Notes: generated by a model from the letters alone, not told the origin. A DNA stretch of 64,000 nt from Acidobacteriota bacterium (GCA_963169195.1 CAUJDN010000066.1:124001-188000); one strand, 5' to 3'. Counted from the first letter of the stretch, positions 1 to 14,057 are shown. Program-made: numbers and translations.

Positions 1-1088
1 TCGCCGAGGCCGAGATCCGACCGCACGTGATGGCGTGGGACAACGCCCAGCACTTTCCGCAGGAACTGCTGCCGAAGCTGGCTGAACTGGGCCTGATGGG
101 CATCCAGTTCCCGGAGGCGTACGGCGGCGCTGCGATGAGCGCCGTGGACTACTGCATCTGCATCGAGGAGCTGGCCCGGGTCGATCCCAGCATTTCCCTG
201 TCGGTCGCGGCGCACAACGGCCTGGGGGCCGCCCACATCGCCCTGTTCGGGAGCGAGGAGCAGAAGCAGCGCTACCTCATGCCGCTGGCCCGGGGCGAGC
301 GCCTGGCGGCCTGGGGACTCACCGAACCGGGCTCCGGCAGCGACGCGTCGGCCATGCGCACGACCGCAGTGCCCGACGGCGACCACTGGGTGCTCAACGG
401 CTCGAAGGCTTTCATCACGCACGGCAAGTCCGGCGACACGATGGTGGTCATGGCCGTCACCGACAGGGCCCTGGGCAGCAAGGGCATCTCGGCCTTCATC
501 GTCGAGCGCGGCACGCCCGGGCTCATCGCCGGCAGGAAGGAAGACAAGCTCGGCATGCGCGCAAGCGAGACCAGCGAAGTCATCCTCGAGAACTGCCGCG
601 TGCCGGGCGCGCAGATGATCGGCGAGGAAGGGCAGGGCTTCATCCAGACGCTGCAGGTGCTCGACGCGGGCCGTATCGGCATCGCGGCGCTGGCTGTCGG
701 CCTGGCCCAGGGGGCCTGGGAGGCGGCGAGAGACTACGCCGCCGAGCGCCGGCAGTTCGGCCGGGCGATCAACACCTTCCAGTCCATTCGCTGGAAGCTG
801 CTCGACAACGCCTCGCGGGTCGAGGCGGCGCGGCTGCTGACCTACCGCGCGGCATGGCTGAAGGACCAGGGGCGAACGACGACACTCGAGTCGTCGATGG
901 CCAAGCTGTACGCCAGCGAGATTGCGGTGCGCGCCTCCGAGGACGGCGTGCAGATCTTCGGCGGGTACGGCTTCGTCAAGGACTACCCGGCCGAGAAGTT
1001 CTTCCGTGACGTCAAGCTCACCACCATCGGCGAAGGCACGAGCGAAGTGCAGCGGCTGGTGATCGCCCGGCGGCTGCTGGCTGCCTGA
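1..1088 (+). CDS. acyl-CoA dehydrogenase (5' partial, reading frame open to the window edge)
   Basis: Translation has acyl-CoA dehydrogenase signatures ([73 protein letters not shown]); frame is open upstream of the first listed start. Confidence 0.95.
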   Translation, partial: AEAEIRPHVMAWDNAQHFPQELLPKLAELGLMGIQFPEAYGGAAMSAVDYCICIEELARVDPSISLSVAAHNGLGAAHIALFGSEEQKQRYLMPLARGERLAAWGLTEPGSGSDASAMRTTAVPDGDHWVLNGSKAFITHGKSGDTMVVMAVTDRALGSKGISAFIVERGTPGLIAGRKEDKLGMRASETSEVILENCRVPGAQMIGEEGQGFIQTLQVLDAGRIGIAALAVGLAQGAWEAARDYAAERRQFGRAINTFQSIRWKLLDNASRVEAARLLTYRAAWLKDQGRTTTLESSMAKLYASEIAVRASEDGVQIFGGYGFVKDYPAEKFFRDVKLTTIGEGTSEVQRLVIARRLLAA

Positions 1089-1089
1089 C

Positions 1090-2039
<950 letters not shown>

Positions 2040-2043
<4 letters not shown>

Positions 2044-3305
2044 AGGTGTGGATCGATCACGTCGGCATCGCGGTGCAGGACCTGGCGCAGGCGCTGGCGT
2101 TCTACAGGGACGTGCTGGGCCTGCACGTGGAGCCGCCCGAGGAGGTGGCGAGCCAGCGGGTCCGCGCGCACTTCGTGCACCTGGGGCCCTCGTCGCTCGA
2201 ACTGCTGGAGGCCACGGCGCCGGACTCGGGGATCGCGACGTTCGCGGAGAAGCGGGGCCCGGGCCTGCACCACGTGGCCCTGCGCGTCGAGGACATCGAC
2301 GCGGTCCTGGCGCATCTGCGCGCGCGGGGCGTGCGCCTCATCGACACGGTGGCCCGCCCGGGCGCGGAGGGCGCGCGCGTGGCCTTCATCCATCCCTCGG
2401 CCGCGCACGGCGTGCTGGTGGAACTGAAGGAGCCCGCGGCGAAGGTCCGGCGGTTCAGGACGCCCACGCGGCACCTCTTGGGCGACCTCGAGCTCATCAC
2501 GCTGTCGGACGGCTTCTTCCGCCTGGATGGCGGCGCGATGTTCGGCGTGGTGCCGAGGACCTTGTGGGCGTCGCGCCTGCCGCCGGACGACCGCAACCGG
2601 ATCCCGCTCGGCCTGCGCCCGCTGATCGTCCGCGGCGAGCAGACGATGATCATCGACGCCGGATGCGGCGACAAGATGGACGCGAAGAGCGCGGACATCT
2701 ATGGGCTCGAGCGGGCGTCTCATCTGGATCACGCGCTGGCCGAGGCCGGGCTGGGCGTCGAGGACATCGACATCGCGCTGGCCAGCCACCTGCACTTCGA
2801 CCACGTGGGGGGCTTCACGGTGCGCGACGGCGACGGGCGCATCGTGCCCCGGTTTCCGCGGGCCCGCTACGTCGCCCATCGCGGGGAATGGGAGGACGCC
2901 ACGCATCCGCACGAGCGGAACCGCGCGAGCTACCTGCCGGAGAACTTCGTGCCGCTGCAGGAGGCCGGCGTGCTGTCGCTGGTGGACGATGGCGCCGAGA
3001 TCATGCCGGGCGTCCGCTATCGCCGGAGCGGCGGCCACACGGCGCACCACCAGGTCGTCATGATCGAGTCGGGTGGCGCCACGGCGGTGTTCACGGCCGA
3101 CATGTATCCGACGTCCGCGCACGTGCCGGACCCGTGGGTGATGGGCTACGACCTCTACCCGATGGACACGCTGGGCTTCAAACGGGCCTTCGCCCGCGAG
3201 GCCGTGGACCGCGAGTACCTCGTCTTCTTCGAGCACGATCCGTCGATCGCGGCGGGTGTCATCCGCGAGTCCGGCGGCCGGCGGACCGTGGAACGCATCA
3301 TCTAG
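2040..3305 (+). CDS. apparent fusion: methylmalonyl-CoA epimerase (VOC) domain plus metallo-beta-lactamase-fold hydrolase domain
   Basis: ATG at 2040 overlaps the meaB stop; N-terminus MKVWIDHVGIAVQDLAQALAFYRDVLGL...GLHHVALRV...GVLVELKEP, then in frame LGDLELITLSDGFFRLDG...ASHLHFDHVGG. Confidence 0.85.
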
Positions 3306-3317
3306 CCAGGGGAGCGC

Positions 3318-4178
<861 letters not shown>

Positions 4179-4195
4179 ATGCCAGGATGGGCGCC

Positions 4196-5134
4196 ATGCA
4201 ACTGATCGTCACGGGCTCGATCGCGTTCGACTACCTGATGTCCTTTCCCGGAAGGTTCACCGAGCACTTCCTTCCGGAACACATGGACCGTGTCTCGCTC
4301 AGTTTCCTCGTGGACTCGATGGACAAGCGGCGCGGGGGCTGCGCCCCCAACATCGCCTACACGCTGGCCCTGCTGGGCGAGCGGCCCCGGCTGATGGCCA
4401 CGGCCGGACAGGACTTCGCGGACTACCGGCACTGGATGGAGGGCGCCGGCATCGACACCTCGCTGGTGCGGGTGATCGACGGGAGGTTCTGCGCGTCGTT
4501 CTTCTGCAGCACCGACCAGCACAACAGCCAGATCGCGTCCTTCTACACCGGCGCGATGGCCAACGCCGCGGAACTGTCGTTCCGCGGGCTGGACGGGCTG
4601 GGCGCCGACACGCTCGTGATCATCGCGCCGAACGATCCGTCGGCGATGGTGCAGTACGCGGAGGAGTGCAGCACGATGGGCCTCCGCTACATCTGGGATC
4701 CGGGTCAGCAGTGCGCGCGCATGGCGGGCGACCAGCTGAAGGACGGCATCGTCGGCGCGTTCATGGTGATCTGCAACGATTACGAGTTCGAGCTGATCCG
4801 GCAGAAGACGGGCATGGGGGAGCAGGACGTGCTGGCGCACGCGCCGCTGCTGGTCGTGACCAGGGGCGAGCACGGGTCGACGGTCCATACCCGCGGCGGC
4901 GCCGTCGACGTGCCCGCCGTCACGCCGGATCGCATCGAGGACCCCACCGGTGTGGGGGACGCCTTCCGGGGCGGCTTCATGAAGGGGCTGGCCCTGGGCG
5001 CCAGCTACGAAGTCTGCGCGCGCTTCGGCAGCGTCGCCGCCACCTACGCGCTCGAGCACCTGGGCGGAACCTACCACGCCTACACGTGGGACGAGTTCAA
5101 GGCCCGCTACGAGCAGCACTTCGGGGCCCTCTGA
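4196..5134 (+). CDS. PfkB-family carbohydrate/adenosine kinase
   Basis: MQLIVTGSIAFDYLMSFPGRF..., GGCAPNIAYTLALLGERP, DPTGVGDAFRGGFMKGL PfkB signature; alternative ATG at 4187. Confidence 0.88.
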   Translation: MQLIVTGSIAFDYLMSFPGRFTEHFLPEHMDRVSLSFLVDSMDKRRGGCAPNIAYTLALLGERPRLMATAGQDFADYRHWMEGAGIDTSLVRVIDGRFCASFFCSTDQHNSQIASFYTGAMANAAELSFRGLDGLGADTLVIIAPNDPSAMVQYAEECSTMGLRYIWDPGQQCARMAGDQLKDGIVGAFMVICNDYEFELIRQKTGMGEQDVLAHAPLLVVTRGEHGSTVHTRGGAVDVPAVTPDRIEDPTGVGDAFRGGFMKGLALGASYEVCARFGSVAATYALEHLGGTYHAYTWDEFKARYEQHFGAL

Positions 5135-5458
5135 CGTAGACCCCGGCGACGATCCTCGCGAACGTCGCCTGCTGGAGATTCCACGCGGTCTCGAGCAATC
5201 GGACCTGCGCGTCGCTGAGCTCGGTTCGCCATCGAACGACTCGCCCGGTTGGCCCGGACCTCGACGCGCGCCTTCATGCCGGCGCGCGGCCGGCCGGCCT
5301 GCAACTCGGACATGCCCGCCTCGAGCGCCATCTGCCGCAGGTCGGCCACGACCACTACCGGCCGATCACCCGGGATGGCCCCGGCGTCTTCGTTGCGCTC
5401 GACGATCGAGCCGGTCAGTGATCGTGGCGTCGCGCTGCACCTCACGGGCGCGGCGACG

Positions 5459-6148
5459 TTACGGTTCATGGACGGGAACGCCGACGGCGGACGCGACAGG
5501 ACCGTCGGCACAGCACTCGCGGGGGTGGAAGGTGAGGGGGTGGCCGGACTCGAGGCCGGTGAGAATCGAATCGAGGACGTCACGGGCCAGCAGATCGGCG
5601 TCCTCGCCGGGCGCGAGCCGCTGGCACAGGCGGAGCACGGATGGACCCACCAGCGCGCCCCAGAGCACGTGCATGGCCGCGCATGGATTCACCGCCGGTG
5701 GGAGTTCACCCGCATCCACGGCTCGCTGCAGTCCCTCGGTGGCGTTGGTCAGCAGGGCCTGGAGGATCTCGAACCCTTCCCAGCCCTCGGTGATCGCGGG
5801 GACCGATCGGTCCACGAACATCAGTTCGAAATACGCCGGCTGTTCCTTCGAGAACTCGTAGAATGCCCACCATCCGGCGCGGACCTCGTCGAGCGGGGAC
5901 CCGTGGCCGAGAGCCGACTTCACCTTCGAGTCGAGCAGGCGGAACCCGTCCTCAGCCAGGGCCAGATAGATGTCGTCCTTGCCTGCGAAGTAGCTGTAGA
6001 TGGCGGCGGGGCTGTACTCGATGCGCTCGGCGATCTTCCGGATGGAGACGTTACGATAGCCTTCACTGGTGAAGAGGTCCCGCGCGGCGTCCAGGATGGA
6101 CTGCCGGACGGCCTGCCTCTCCCGGTCCTGGCGTTCCTTGATCCCCAT
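5459..6148 (-). CDS. TetR/AcrR family transcriptional regulator
   Basis: RQSILDAARDLFTSEGYRNVSIRKIAERIEYSPAAIYSYFAGKDDIYLAL TetR N-terminal HTH. Confidence 0.93.
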   Translation of the reverse strand: MGIKERQDRERQAVRQSILDAARDLFTSEGYRNVSIRKIAERIEYSPAAIYSYFAGKDDIYLALAEDGFRLLDSKVKSALGHGSPLDEVRAGWWAFYEFSKEQPAYFELMFVDRSVPAITEGWEGFEILQALLTNATEGLQRAVDAGELPPAVNPCAAMHVLWGALVGPSVLRLCQRLAPGEDADLLARDVLDSILTGLESGHPLTFHPRECCADGPVASAVGVPVHEP

Positions 6149-6213
6149 GGCTCTGATTTAACGGTGTTCAGGGAACTAACGCCATTAGACGGCAACGTTT
6201 GGAGACAGGTTCC

Positions 6214-6675
6214 ATGACCGCCAGAAACAGGGGACTCGGGGCGGCACTGGCGCTCGCGGTGCCCGCCTGGGCCGCCGGCCTCGCGCTCGCACCCTGTGTG
6301 GCCCGGGTCTCCCGGGCCGCCGGGGGCGTGCTCTACGTCATCGGATCGCTCATCTGTCACCAGCGACCCGAGCGGTCGTTCTCCCTGTCGGGAGCGCAGG
6401 TGCCGGTCTGCGCCCGGTGCGAGGGGCTCTACATCGGGGCGGCCGTCGGTGTGCTGGTGTGGACCTGGCTCTGGCGTGGACGCACCCGCCCGTGGCCCCG
6501 CGTCGGGGCGCTGGCGCTGCTGGCGGTGAGCGCGGTGCCGACCGCGGTGACGGTGGCGACCGCGGTGACGGGCTTAGGGGATCCGCCCAACGCATGGCGA
6601 TTCGGCCTGGCTCTTCCCCTCGGCCTCTCCGGGGGACTGATCGTCGGGGCGGTCGTCTCGGAACACCTGAAGTAA
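6214..6675 (+). CDS. DUF2085-type membrane protein
   Basis: IGSLICHQRPERSFSLSGAQVPVCARCEGLYIGAAVG motif and several hydrophobic segments. Confidence 0.8.
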   Translation: MTARNRGLGAALALAVPAWAAGLALAPCVARVSRAAGGVLYVIGSLICHQRPERSFSLSGAQVPVCARCEGLYIGAAVGVLVWTWLWRGRTRPWPRVGALALLAVSAVPTAVTVATAVTGLGDPPNAWRFGLALPLGLSGGLIVGAVVSEHLK

Positions 6676-6686
6676 ACTGCTCTGTC

Positions 6687-7046
6687 GTGCCTCCCGTCGT
6701 CGTCTGGCTGGCCTCCTGGCTGGTGCCCGGGGCCGGACACTTCCTGCTGGGCCGCCGCCAGAAGGGCCTGGTATTTTTTCTGGCCCTCCCCGTCATGTTC
6801 GCGGTCGGCCTGGCCCTCGACGGCCGCCTGTTTCCGTTCGAGTTCTCGCAGCCCCTGGTCGGCCTGGCCGCTCTCGCCAACCTCGGGATAGGGCTCCCCT
6901 ACGTAGTGGCCTCGACCCTCGGGCTGGGCCAGGGCATCGTGACGGCCGTGAACTATGAGTACGGGAACGCCTTCCTCATCGTGTCCGGCCTTCTGAACAT
7001 GCTCGTCGCTCTCGACGCCTATGACGTGCGCCTCGGGAGGAAGTGA
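6687..7046 (+). CDS. small integral membrane protein (DUF6677-like)
   Basis: GTG start; VVWLASWLVPGAGHFLLGRRQKGLVFFLALPVMFAVGLAL, hydrophobic throughout. Confidence 0.65.
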   Translation: MPPVVVWLASWLVPGAGHFLLGRRQKGLVFFLALPVMFAVGLALDGRLFPFEFSQPLVGLAALANLGIGLPYVVASTLGLGQGIVTAVNYEYGNAFLIVSGLLNMLVALDAYDVRLGRK

Positions 7047-7052
7047 TCCGCC

Positions 7053-7226
7053 ATGACGACGCACCTCGGGTTGATGGCGCTCTTCTCGTTCTTCGTCGCC
7101 CTCGTGTTCGCCATGATTGGCCGCGACCAACCGCGGGACCAGCTGATCCTCGGGCTGAAGTTCTTCGGCGGCTTCATCGGGGCCGGCATCATCCTGGGCT
7201 GGCTGATGTACCCGCTGCCGTTCTAG
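7053..7226 (+). CDS. 57-aa hydrophobic small membrane protein, unknown function
   Basis: Manual reading: MTTHLGLMALFSFFVALVFAMIGRDQPRDQLILGLKFFGGFIGAGIILGWLMYPLPF*, fits between flanking genes with AAGTGATCC spacer; two predicted TM stretches. Too short for the supplied ORF track. Confidence 0.6.
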   Translation: MTTHLGLMALFSFFVALVFAMIGRDQPRDQLILGLKFFGGFIGAGIILGWLMYPLPF

Positions 7227-7241
7227 TCGCACCCGCCCTGC

Positions 7242-7604
7242 ATGCTGGTGACACTCTGGGGCCCTGTCGCGGCCTACATGGCCGCCATCTTCGCGCTCTC
7301 CTCCCAGGCCACGCCGCCCGGAGCATCGCTGACGCCCGACTGGGTGCAACATGGAGTTGCCTACGCCGGCCTGTCGCTGGTGAGCCTGCGCGCGACCGCG
7401 GGCGGCCGGTGGTCGGGTGTCGGCGGCGGGTCGGTCCTGCTGGCCTGGGGCATCGCGGTGCTGTACGGCGTGAGCGATGAGTGGCACCAGTCGTTCGTGC
7501 CGGGGCGAATGGCCGACGTGCGCGATGTCATCGCGGACGCCTTGGGCGCGGCGCTCGGGCTGGCCGCCGGGTGGGCGTGGAGTATCATCAAACGGCCATC
7601 ATGA
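7242..7604 (+). CDS. VanZ family protein
   Basis: YGVSDEWHQSFVPGRMADVRDVIADALGAALG VanZ-like motif. Confidence 0.88.
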   Translation: MLVTLWGPVAAYMAAIFALSSQATPPGASLTPDWVQHGVAYAGLSLVSLRATAGGRWSGVGGGSVLLAWGIAVLYGVSDEWHQSFVPGRMADVRDVIADALGAALGLAAGWAWSIIKRPS

Positions 7605-8383
7605 CCTTTGACAACCTGCTGCTCGAGCGCGACGGCGCGGTCGCGATCCTCACCTTCAATCGCCCGAAGGTCTTGAACGCCCTCAACGCGGCGACGCTCG
7701 GCGAGCTCGAGACGGCGCTCCGCGCGTTGCAGTCGGATGACGAGGTGCGCGCGATCGTGCTGAGCGGGGCCGGAGAGAAGGCGTTCGTTGCCGGCGCCGA
7801 CATCAACGAGCTGGCCGTTCTCACGCCTGCTCAGGGCAAGGAGCATGCGAGGCACGGGCAACGGATCTTCGATCTCATCGAGCAGCTTGGGAAACCCGTC
7901 ATCGCCGCGATCAACGGGTTCGCGCTCGGCGGCGGCTGCGAGCTGGCCATGGCGTGCACGCTGCGCGTGGCCGCGGACACGGCGCGGCTCGGCCAGCCGG
8001 AGATCAACCTGGGCATTATCCCCGGCTACGGGGGCAGCCAGCGGCTGCCGCGCCTGGTCGGGAAGGGGCGGGCGCTCGAGATCCTGCTGACCGGCGACAT
8101 GGTCAGCGCCCAGCGCGCGTACGAGATCGGCCTGGTGAACCAGGTGGTCCCGGCGGCGGAGCTGATGGCGGCGGCGAGGACGCTGGCCGCGACACTGGCG
8201 GGCAAAGCCCCGATTGCGACGCGCTACATCCTTGAGGCCGTGAACCAGGGGCTCGACATGCCGCTCGCCCAGGCGCAGTTCCTCGAAACCGCGCTGTTCG
8301 GGGCGATCGCCTCCACCGAGGACACCAGGGAGGGCACGTCCGCCTTCCTGGAGAAGCGGAAGGCGACCTGGAAGGGGCGCTAG
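7601..8383 (+). CDS. enoyl-CoA hydratase/isomerase family protein
   Basis: ATG at 7601 overlapping the VanZ stop; NRPKVLNALNAATLGEL, GEKAFVAGADINEL, INGFALGGGCELAMACTLRVA. Confidence 0.95.
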   Translation: MTFDNLLLERDGAVAILTFNRPKVLNALNAATLGELETALRALQSDDEVRAIVLSGAGEKAFVAGADINELAVLTPAQGKEHARHGQRIFDLIEQLGKPVIAAINGFALGGGCELAMACTLRVAADTARLGQPEINLGIIPGYGGSQRLPRLVGKGRALEILLTGDMVSAQRAYEIGLVNQVVPAAELMAAARTLAATLAGKAPIATRYILEAVNQGLDMPLAQAQFLETALFGAIASTEDTREGTSAFLEKRKATWKGR

Positions 8384-8384
8384 C

Positions 8385-8822
8385 GTGCGCATCGCGATCG
8401 TCGTCGCACGGTTCAACGACTTCGTGACCGAACGCCTGCTCGCCGGGGCCCGGGCCGGGCTGACCGATGCCGGCCTCGCCGACGGCGATGTCGAGGTGTG
8501 GTGGGTGCCGGGCGCCTTCGAGATCCCGCTGGCGGCCGAGTGCGTCGCCGCGAGCGGGCGCGTCTCGGCCGTCGTCTGCCTGGGGTGCCTCATCAAGGGC
8601 GCGACGCCGCACTTCGAGTACATCGCCTCGGCCTGCGCGCATGGCATCATGGCCGCGGCGTCGAAGACACGCATCCCGATGTCGTTCGGCGTGCTGACGA
8701 CCACCTCGGCGGAGGAGGCGCTGGAGCGCGCCGTCGAGGGACGCGGCAACAAAGGCCGCGAGGCCGCGGAGGCTGCGCTCGAGATGGCCCGGCTGGTGGC
8801 GGCGTCGGGAGACGCGCGATGA
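8385..8822 (+). CDS. ribH: 6,7-dimethyl-8-ribityllumazine synthase
   Basis: RIAIVVARFNDFVTERLLAGA, WWVPGAFEIPLAAE, LGCLIKGATPHFEYIAS, PMSFGVLTTTSAEEALERA. Confidence 0.95.
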   Translation: MRIAIVVARFNDFVTERLLAGARAGLTDAGLADGDVEVWWVPGAFEIPLAAECVAASGRVSAVVCLGCLIKGATPHFEYIASACAHGIMAAASKTRIPMSFGVLTTTSAEEALERAVEGRGNKGREAAEAALEMARLVAASGDAR

Positions 8823-9280
8823 GCGACGGGGCGGAGCGATGGGCCGGCCGGCGCCAGGCGCGTGCGGGTGCCCTGCAGGCGTTGTACGAAGTCGAGGTGG
8901 GCGGCCTCACGCTGGCCGAGGCGCTCGGCGTGCTCGACCGGGTGGGCGAGCCCGAGGCGCCGGCGCTCGGCGAGGCGGATCGGGCCTTTGCGGTCCAGCT
9001 GGCGCGGGGCGTGATGGAGAGCCGGGCGGATCTGGACGAGCGGATCGGGGCCGCCGCGCGGCACTGGCGCGTGGAGCGCATGGCCATTCTCGATCGCCTC
9101 GTGCTGTGCCTGGCCGTGCACGAGTGGCTGGCCCACCCGAAGACGCCTCCGCGCGTGGTCATGAACGAGGCCATCGAGCTCGCCCGTGCGTACAGCGGTG
9201 AAGACGCCGCGAAGTTCGTGAACGGCGTGCTCGATGGCGCCTATCGCGCCCTGAAGGACGCGGGCAAGGTCGTCGAGTAG
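8819..9280 (+). CDS. nusB: transcription antitermination factor NusB
   Basis: ATG at 8819 overlapping the ribH stop; RRQARAGALQALYEVEV...RWRVERMAILDRLVLCLAVHEWL...VVMNEAIELARAYSGEDAAKFVNGVLDGAYR. Confidence 0.95.
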   Translation: MSDGAERWAGRRQARAGALQALYEVEVGGLTLAEALGVLDRVGEPEAPALGEADRAFAVQLARGVMESRADLDERIGAAARHWRVERMAILDRLVLCLAVHEWLAHPKTPPRVVMNEAIELARAYSGEDAAKFVNGVLDGAYRALKDAGKVVE

Positions 9281-9311
9281 CGCGGCGCCGTCGAGCGAGG
9301 AGAGGGGTCGA

Positions 9312-10814
<1,503 letters not shown>

Positions 10815-10816
10815 CC

Positions 10817-12040
10817 ATGCCCTTCGAGCTGCAGATCGCGCTGCGATACCTGATGGCCAAGCGCCGGCAGGTGTTCATTTCCGTGATCTCGCTGGTGTCC
10901 ACCGTTGGCGTCACGGTTGGCGTCATGGCCCTCGTCATCGCCCTCGCACTGATGACCGGGCTGCAGGGCGAGCTGCGCGACCGTATCCTCGGCTCGTCCG
11001 CGCACGTGTACGTGTGGAAGCCGAGCGGCTTGACGGACTACCACGCGGAGGTCGAGAGGATGAAGGCCATGCCGGGCGTCCACGGTGCGGCCCCGGCGCT
11101 GCTCGGCAAGGCCCTCGTGACCAGTGACAAGGGCGAGAGCTTCATCACGGTCAAGGGAATCGACCCGGCGCTCGAAGGCGAGGTGACCGACATCCGCCGG
11201 TCGATGACCGCAGGGGCCGTCGAGGACCTGCGCCCGGCGACGGAGGAGGCGTTTGCCGGCATCCTCATCGGCCGGGACCTGAGCGGCACGCTCAGCGCCT
11301 TCCCGGGCGACGTCATCACGCTCGTGACGCCGCAGGGGTCGCTCTCGCCCATGGGGCTGATGCCCCGGCAGCGGCGCGTGCGCATCGCCGGCACTTTCCA
11401 GCTCGGTCTCTTCGAATTCGACCACGCATATGGCTTCGTCGACCTCGACACCGCCTACCGCATCACCGGGCAGGACCGGCCCGACCACCTCGAGATCCGC
11501 GTGACCGACATCTACGACGCGCCAGGCGTGGCCGATGCCATCCAGGAACGGCTGGGCACGGACTACATCACCCAGGACTGGACCGACATGAACCAGTCGC
11601 TCTACTCGGCGCTCTGGCTGGAGAAGATCGCGATGGGCATCGGCATCGGCCTCATCGTGATGGTGGCGGCGCTCAACATCGTGGCCTCCCTGGTCCTGCT
11701 GGTGATGGAGAAGACGCGGGACATCGCCATCCTGAAGACCATGGGCGCCTCTGCGCGCAGCGTGATGCTGATCTTCCTGATGCAGGGGATGATCATCGGC
11801 GTGGTGGGCACCCTCGTGGGGGCGTCGATGGGCGCCCTCATCGCCAACCTGCTCGATCGCTATCGCCTCATCAGCATCCCGAGCGACGTGTACCAGGTGA
11901 CGTATCTCCCGTTCAAGCTGTTGCCCGGGGATCTCGTCACCGTCGTGGCCGGCGCCGTCATCGTCTGCTTCCTGGCCACGCTGTACCCCTCGCGCCAGGC
12001 CGCCCGCCTCGATCCGGCGCAGGCCCTCCGGTACGAGTAG
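10817..12040 (+). CDS. lolC: LolC/LolE-family lipoprotein-releasing ABC transporter permease
   Basis: FELQIALRYLMAKRRQVFISVISLVSTVGVTVGVMALVIAL; MEKTRDIAILKTMGASARSVMLIFLMQGMIIGVVGTLVG; followed by lolD. Confidence 0.92.
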   Translation: MPFELQIALRYLMAKRRQVFISVISLVSTVGVTVGVMALVIALALMTGLQGELRDRILGSSAHVYVWKPSGLTDYHAEVERMKAMPGVHGAAPALLGKALVTSDKGESFITVKGIDPALEGEVTDIRRSMTAGAVEDLRPATEEAFAGILIGRDLSGTLSAFPGDVITLVTPQGSLSPMGLMPRQRRVRIAGTFQLGLFEFDHAYGFVDLDTAYRITGQDRPDHLEIRVTDIYDAPGVADAIQERLGTDYITQDWTDMNQSLYSALWLEKIAMGIGIGLIVMVAALNIVASLVLLVMEKTRDIAILKTMGASARSVMLIFLMQGMIIGVVGTLVGASMGALIANLLDRYRLISIPSDVYQVTYLPFKLLPGDLVTVVAGAVIVCFLATLYPSRQAARLDPAQALRYE

Positions 12041-12048
12041 CCGCCGCC

Positions 12049-12726
<678 letters not shown>

Positions 12727-12748
12727 ATGGCCGGGAACAGGCACCTCC

Positions 12749-13633
12749 TCACAGCCCGGCGAGCTTGAAGACGATGTCGCCCAGCGCGGAGTAGTCTTCT
12801 TCGCCCCGCCCCTGCGCGGCCTGCGCGTGCACCAGCTGCGCGGCGACGGCTGAACCCAGGGCCGGAACGCCTCGTTCAGCGAGGGCAGTGAGCGCGATGC
12901 CCAGGTCCTTCCTGAACAGCTTCCCCTTGAACCCCGGCGTGTAGTTGCCGGTGATCATCCGCTCGCCGTGCACCTCGAGCACGCGGCTCTGGGCAAAGCC
13001 GCCGAGCAGCGCCGCACGCACCTTCATCGGATCGACGCCGCTCCTGCGGGCCAGGGCGATGGCTTCCGCGACGACGGTCATCGTGCCGGCCAGCACGATC
13101 TGGTTGCACGCCTTGCAGATCTGGCCCGCGCCGGACTCACCGACGTGCACGATTCTCTCCGGTTTGCCCATGGCCGAGAGCACCGGCGTCACCGCCTCGA
13201 GCGCCGCGGCGTCGCCGCCCACCATGAACGTCAGCGTCCCGTCGATGGCGCCAATCTCGCCGCCGCTCACGGGCGCGTCGAGCAACGCACCGCCACGCTC
13301 GGCGGTGGCCGCCGCGAGGCGGCGCGCCGTCGCCGGGGCAATGGTGGACGAGTCCACGATGATGGTGCCCGGCTGCATCGCGGAGAAGATGCCGTCGGGG
13401 CCCTCGAGCACCGACGAGACATCCGGGCCGTCCGGCAGCATGGTGAGGATGATGCGCGAGTGTCGCGCGACGTCGGCAGGCGAACTGGCGGCCGTGGCGC
13501 CGGCAGCAACCAACGCATCCACGGGGCCGCGGCTGCGGCTGTGGACGACGACGGCGAACAGGTGCTTGCGGAGGTTGAGGGCCATGGGCTTGCCCATGAG
13601 GCCCAGGCCGATGAAGCCAATCGGAGTCGACAT
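12749..13633 (-). CDS. NAD(P)-dependent beta-hydroxyacid dehydrogenase (2-hydroxy-3-oxopropionate reductase-like)
   Basis: IGFIGLGLMGKPMALNLRKH, LLDAPVSGGEIGAIDGTLTFMVGG, GAGQICKACNQIVLAGTM. Confidence 0.92.
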   Translation of the reverse strand: MSTPIGFIGLGLMGKPMALNLRKHLFAVVVHSRSRGPVDALVAAGATAASSPADVARHSRIILTMLPDGPDVSSVLEGPDGIFSAMQPGTIIVDSSTIAPATARRLAAATAERGGALLDAPVSGGEIGAIDGTLTFMVGGDAAALEAVTPVLSAMGKPERIVHVGESGAGQICKACNQIVLAGTMTVVAEAIALARRSGVDPMKVRAALLGGFAQSRVLEVHGERMITGNYTPGFKGKLFRKDLGIALTALAERGVPALGSAVAAQLVHAQAAQGRGEEDYSALGDIVFKLAGL

Positions 13634-13674
13634 GCGAGGTAAGGTAGCCCAAAATTCACTGGGATTCCGCGTGA

Positions 13675-13952
13675 ATGCACCCCTGCTCCCGCGCTCCCTC
13701 CAGCGTGCTCGTCGTCTGTCTCGCGGTGGCGGCCGCGTCGATGGGCGTCCATGGCCAGATGGCGACCCGGGACCCGGCGGCGCTCAGGCTCGATCCGGCA
13801 GCACTCGGCCAGGCCGGGCCCTCCTGCGGCCGTTGGCAGCGGAGCAGAAGATTGCCGGGGCCGTGGCCGCCGTGGCCCGGAAGGGACAGGTGGCCCACCT
13901 CGAAGCGGTAGGCGTCCAGGATCTGGTCGGCCGTCCGGTAAGGGCAGGGTGA
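13675..13952 (+). pseudogene. truncated, frameshifted serine hydrolase (beta-lactamase-related family) N-terminal remnant
   Basis: Signal-peptide-like start MHPCSRAPSSVLVVCLAVAAASMGVHGQ...LRLDPAAL in one frame continues in another frame as RPLAAEQKIAGAVAAVARKGQVAHLEAVGVQDLVGRPVRAG*; SxxK-containing downstream part absent. Confidence 0.6.
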
Positions 13953-14057
13953 TGGTCTGCGAGCGGGGCCGGCGGCGTCCTCGATCCAAATCTCCGAAGT
14001 CACAGAAACACAGTGACTTAGCAGACCTCTCAGGTCCGGAACCCTTTCGTTCTGCCG

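Noticed and set aside
6165-6180. GTTC-AGG-GAAC palindrome as a TetR operator
   Set aside because: Only a 4-bp arm inverted repeat in the region upstream of the regulator; too short to support.
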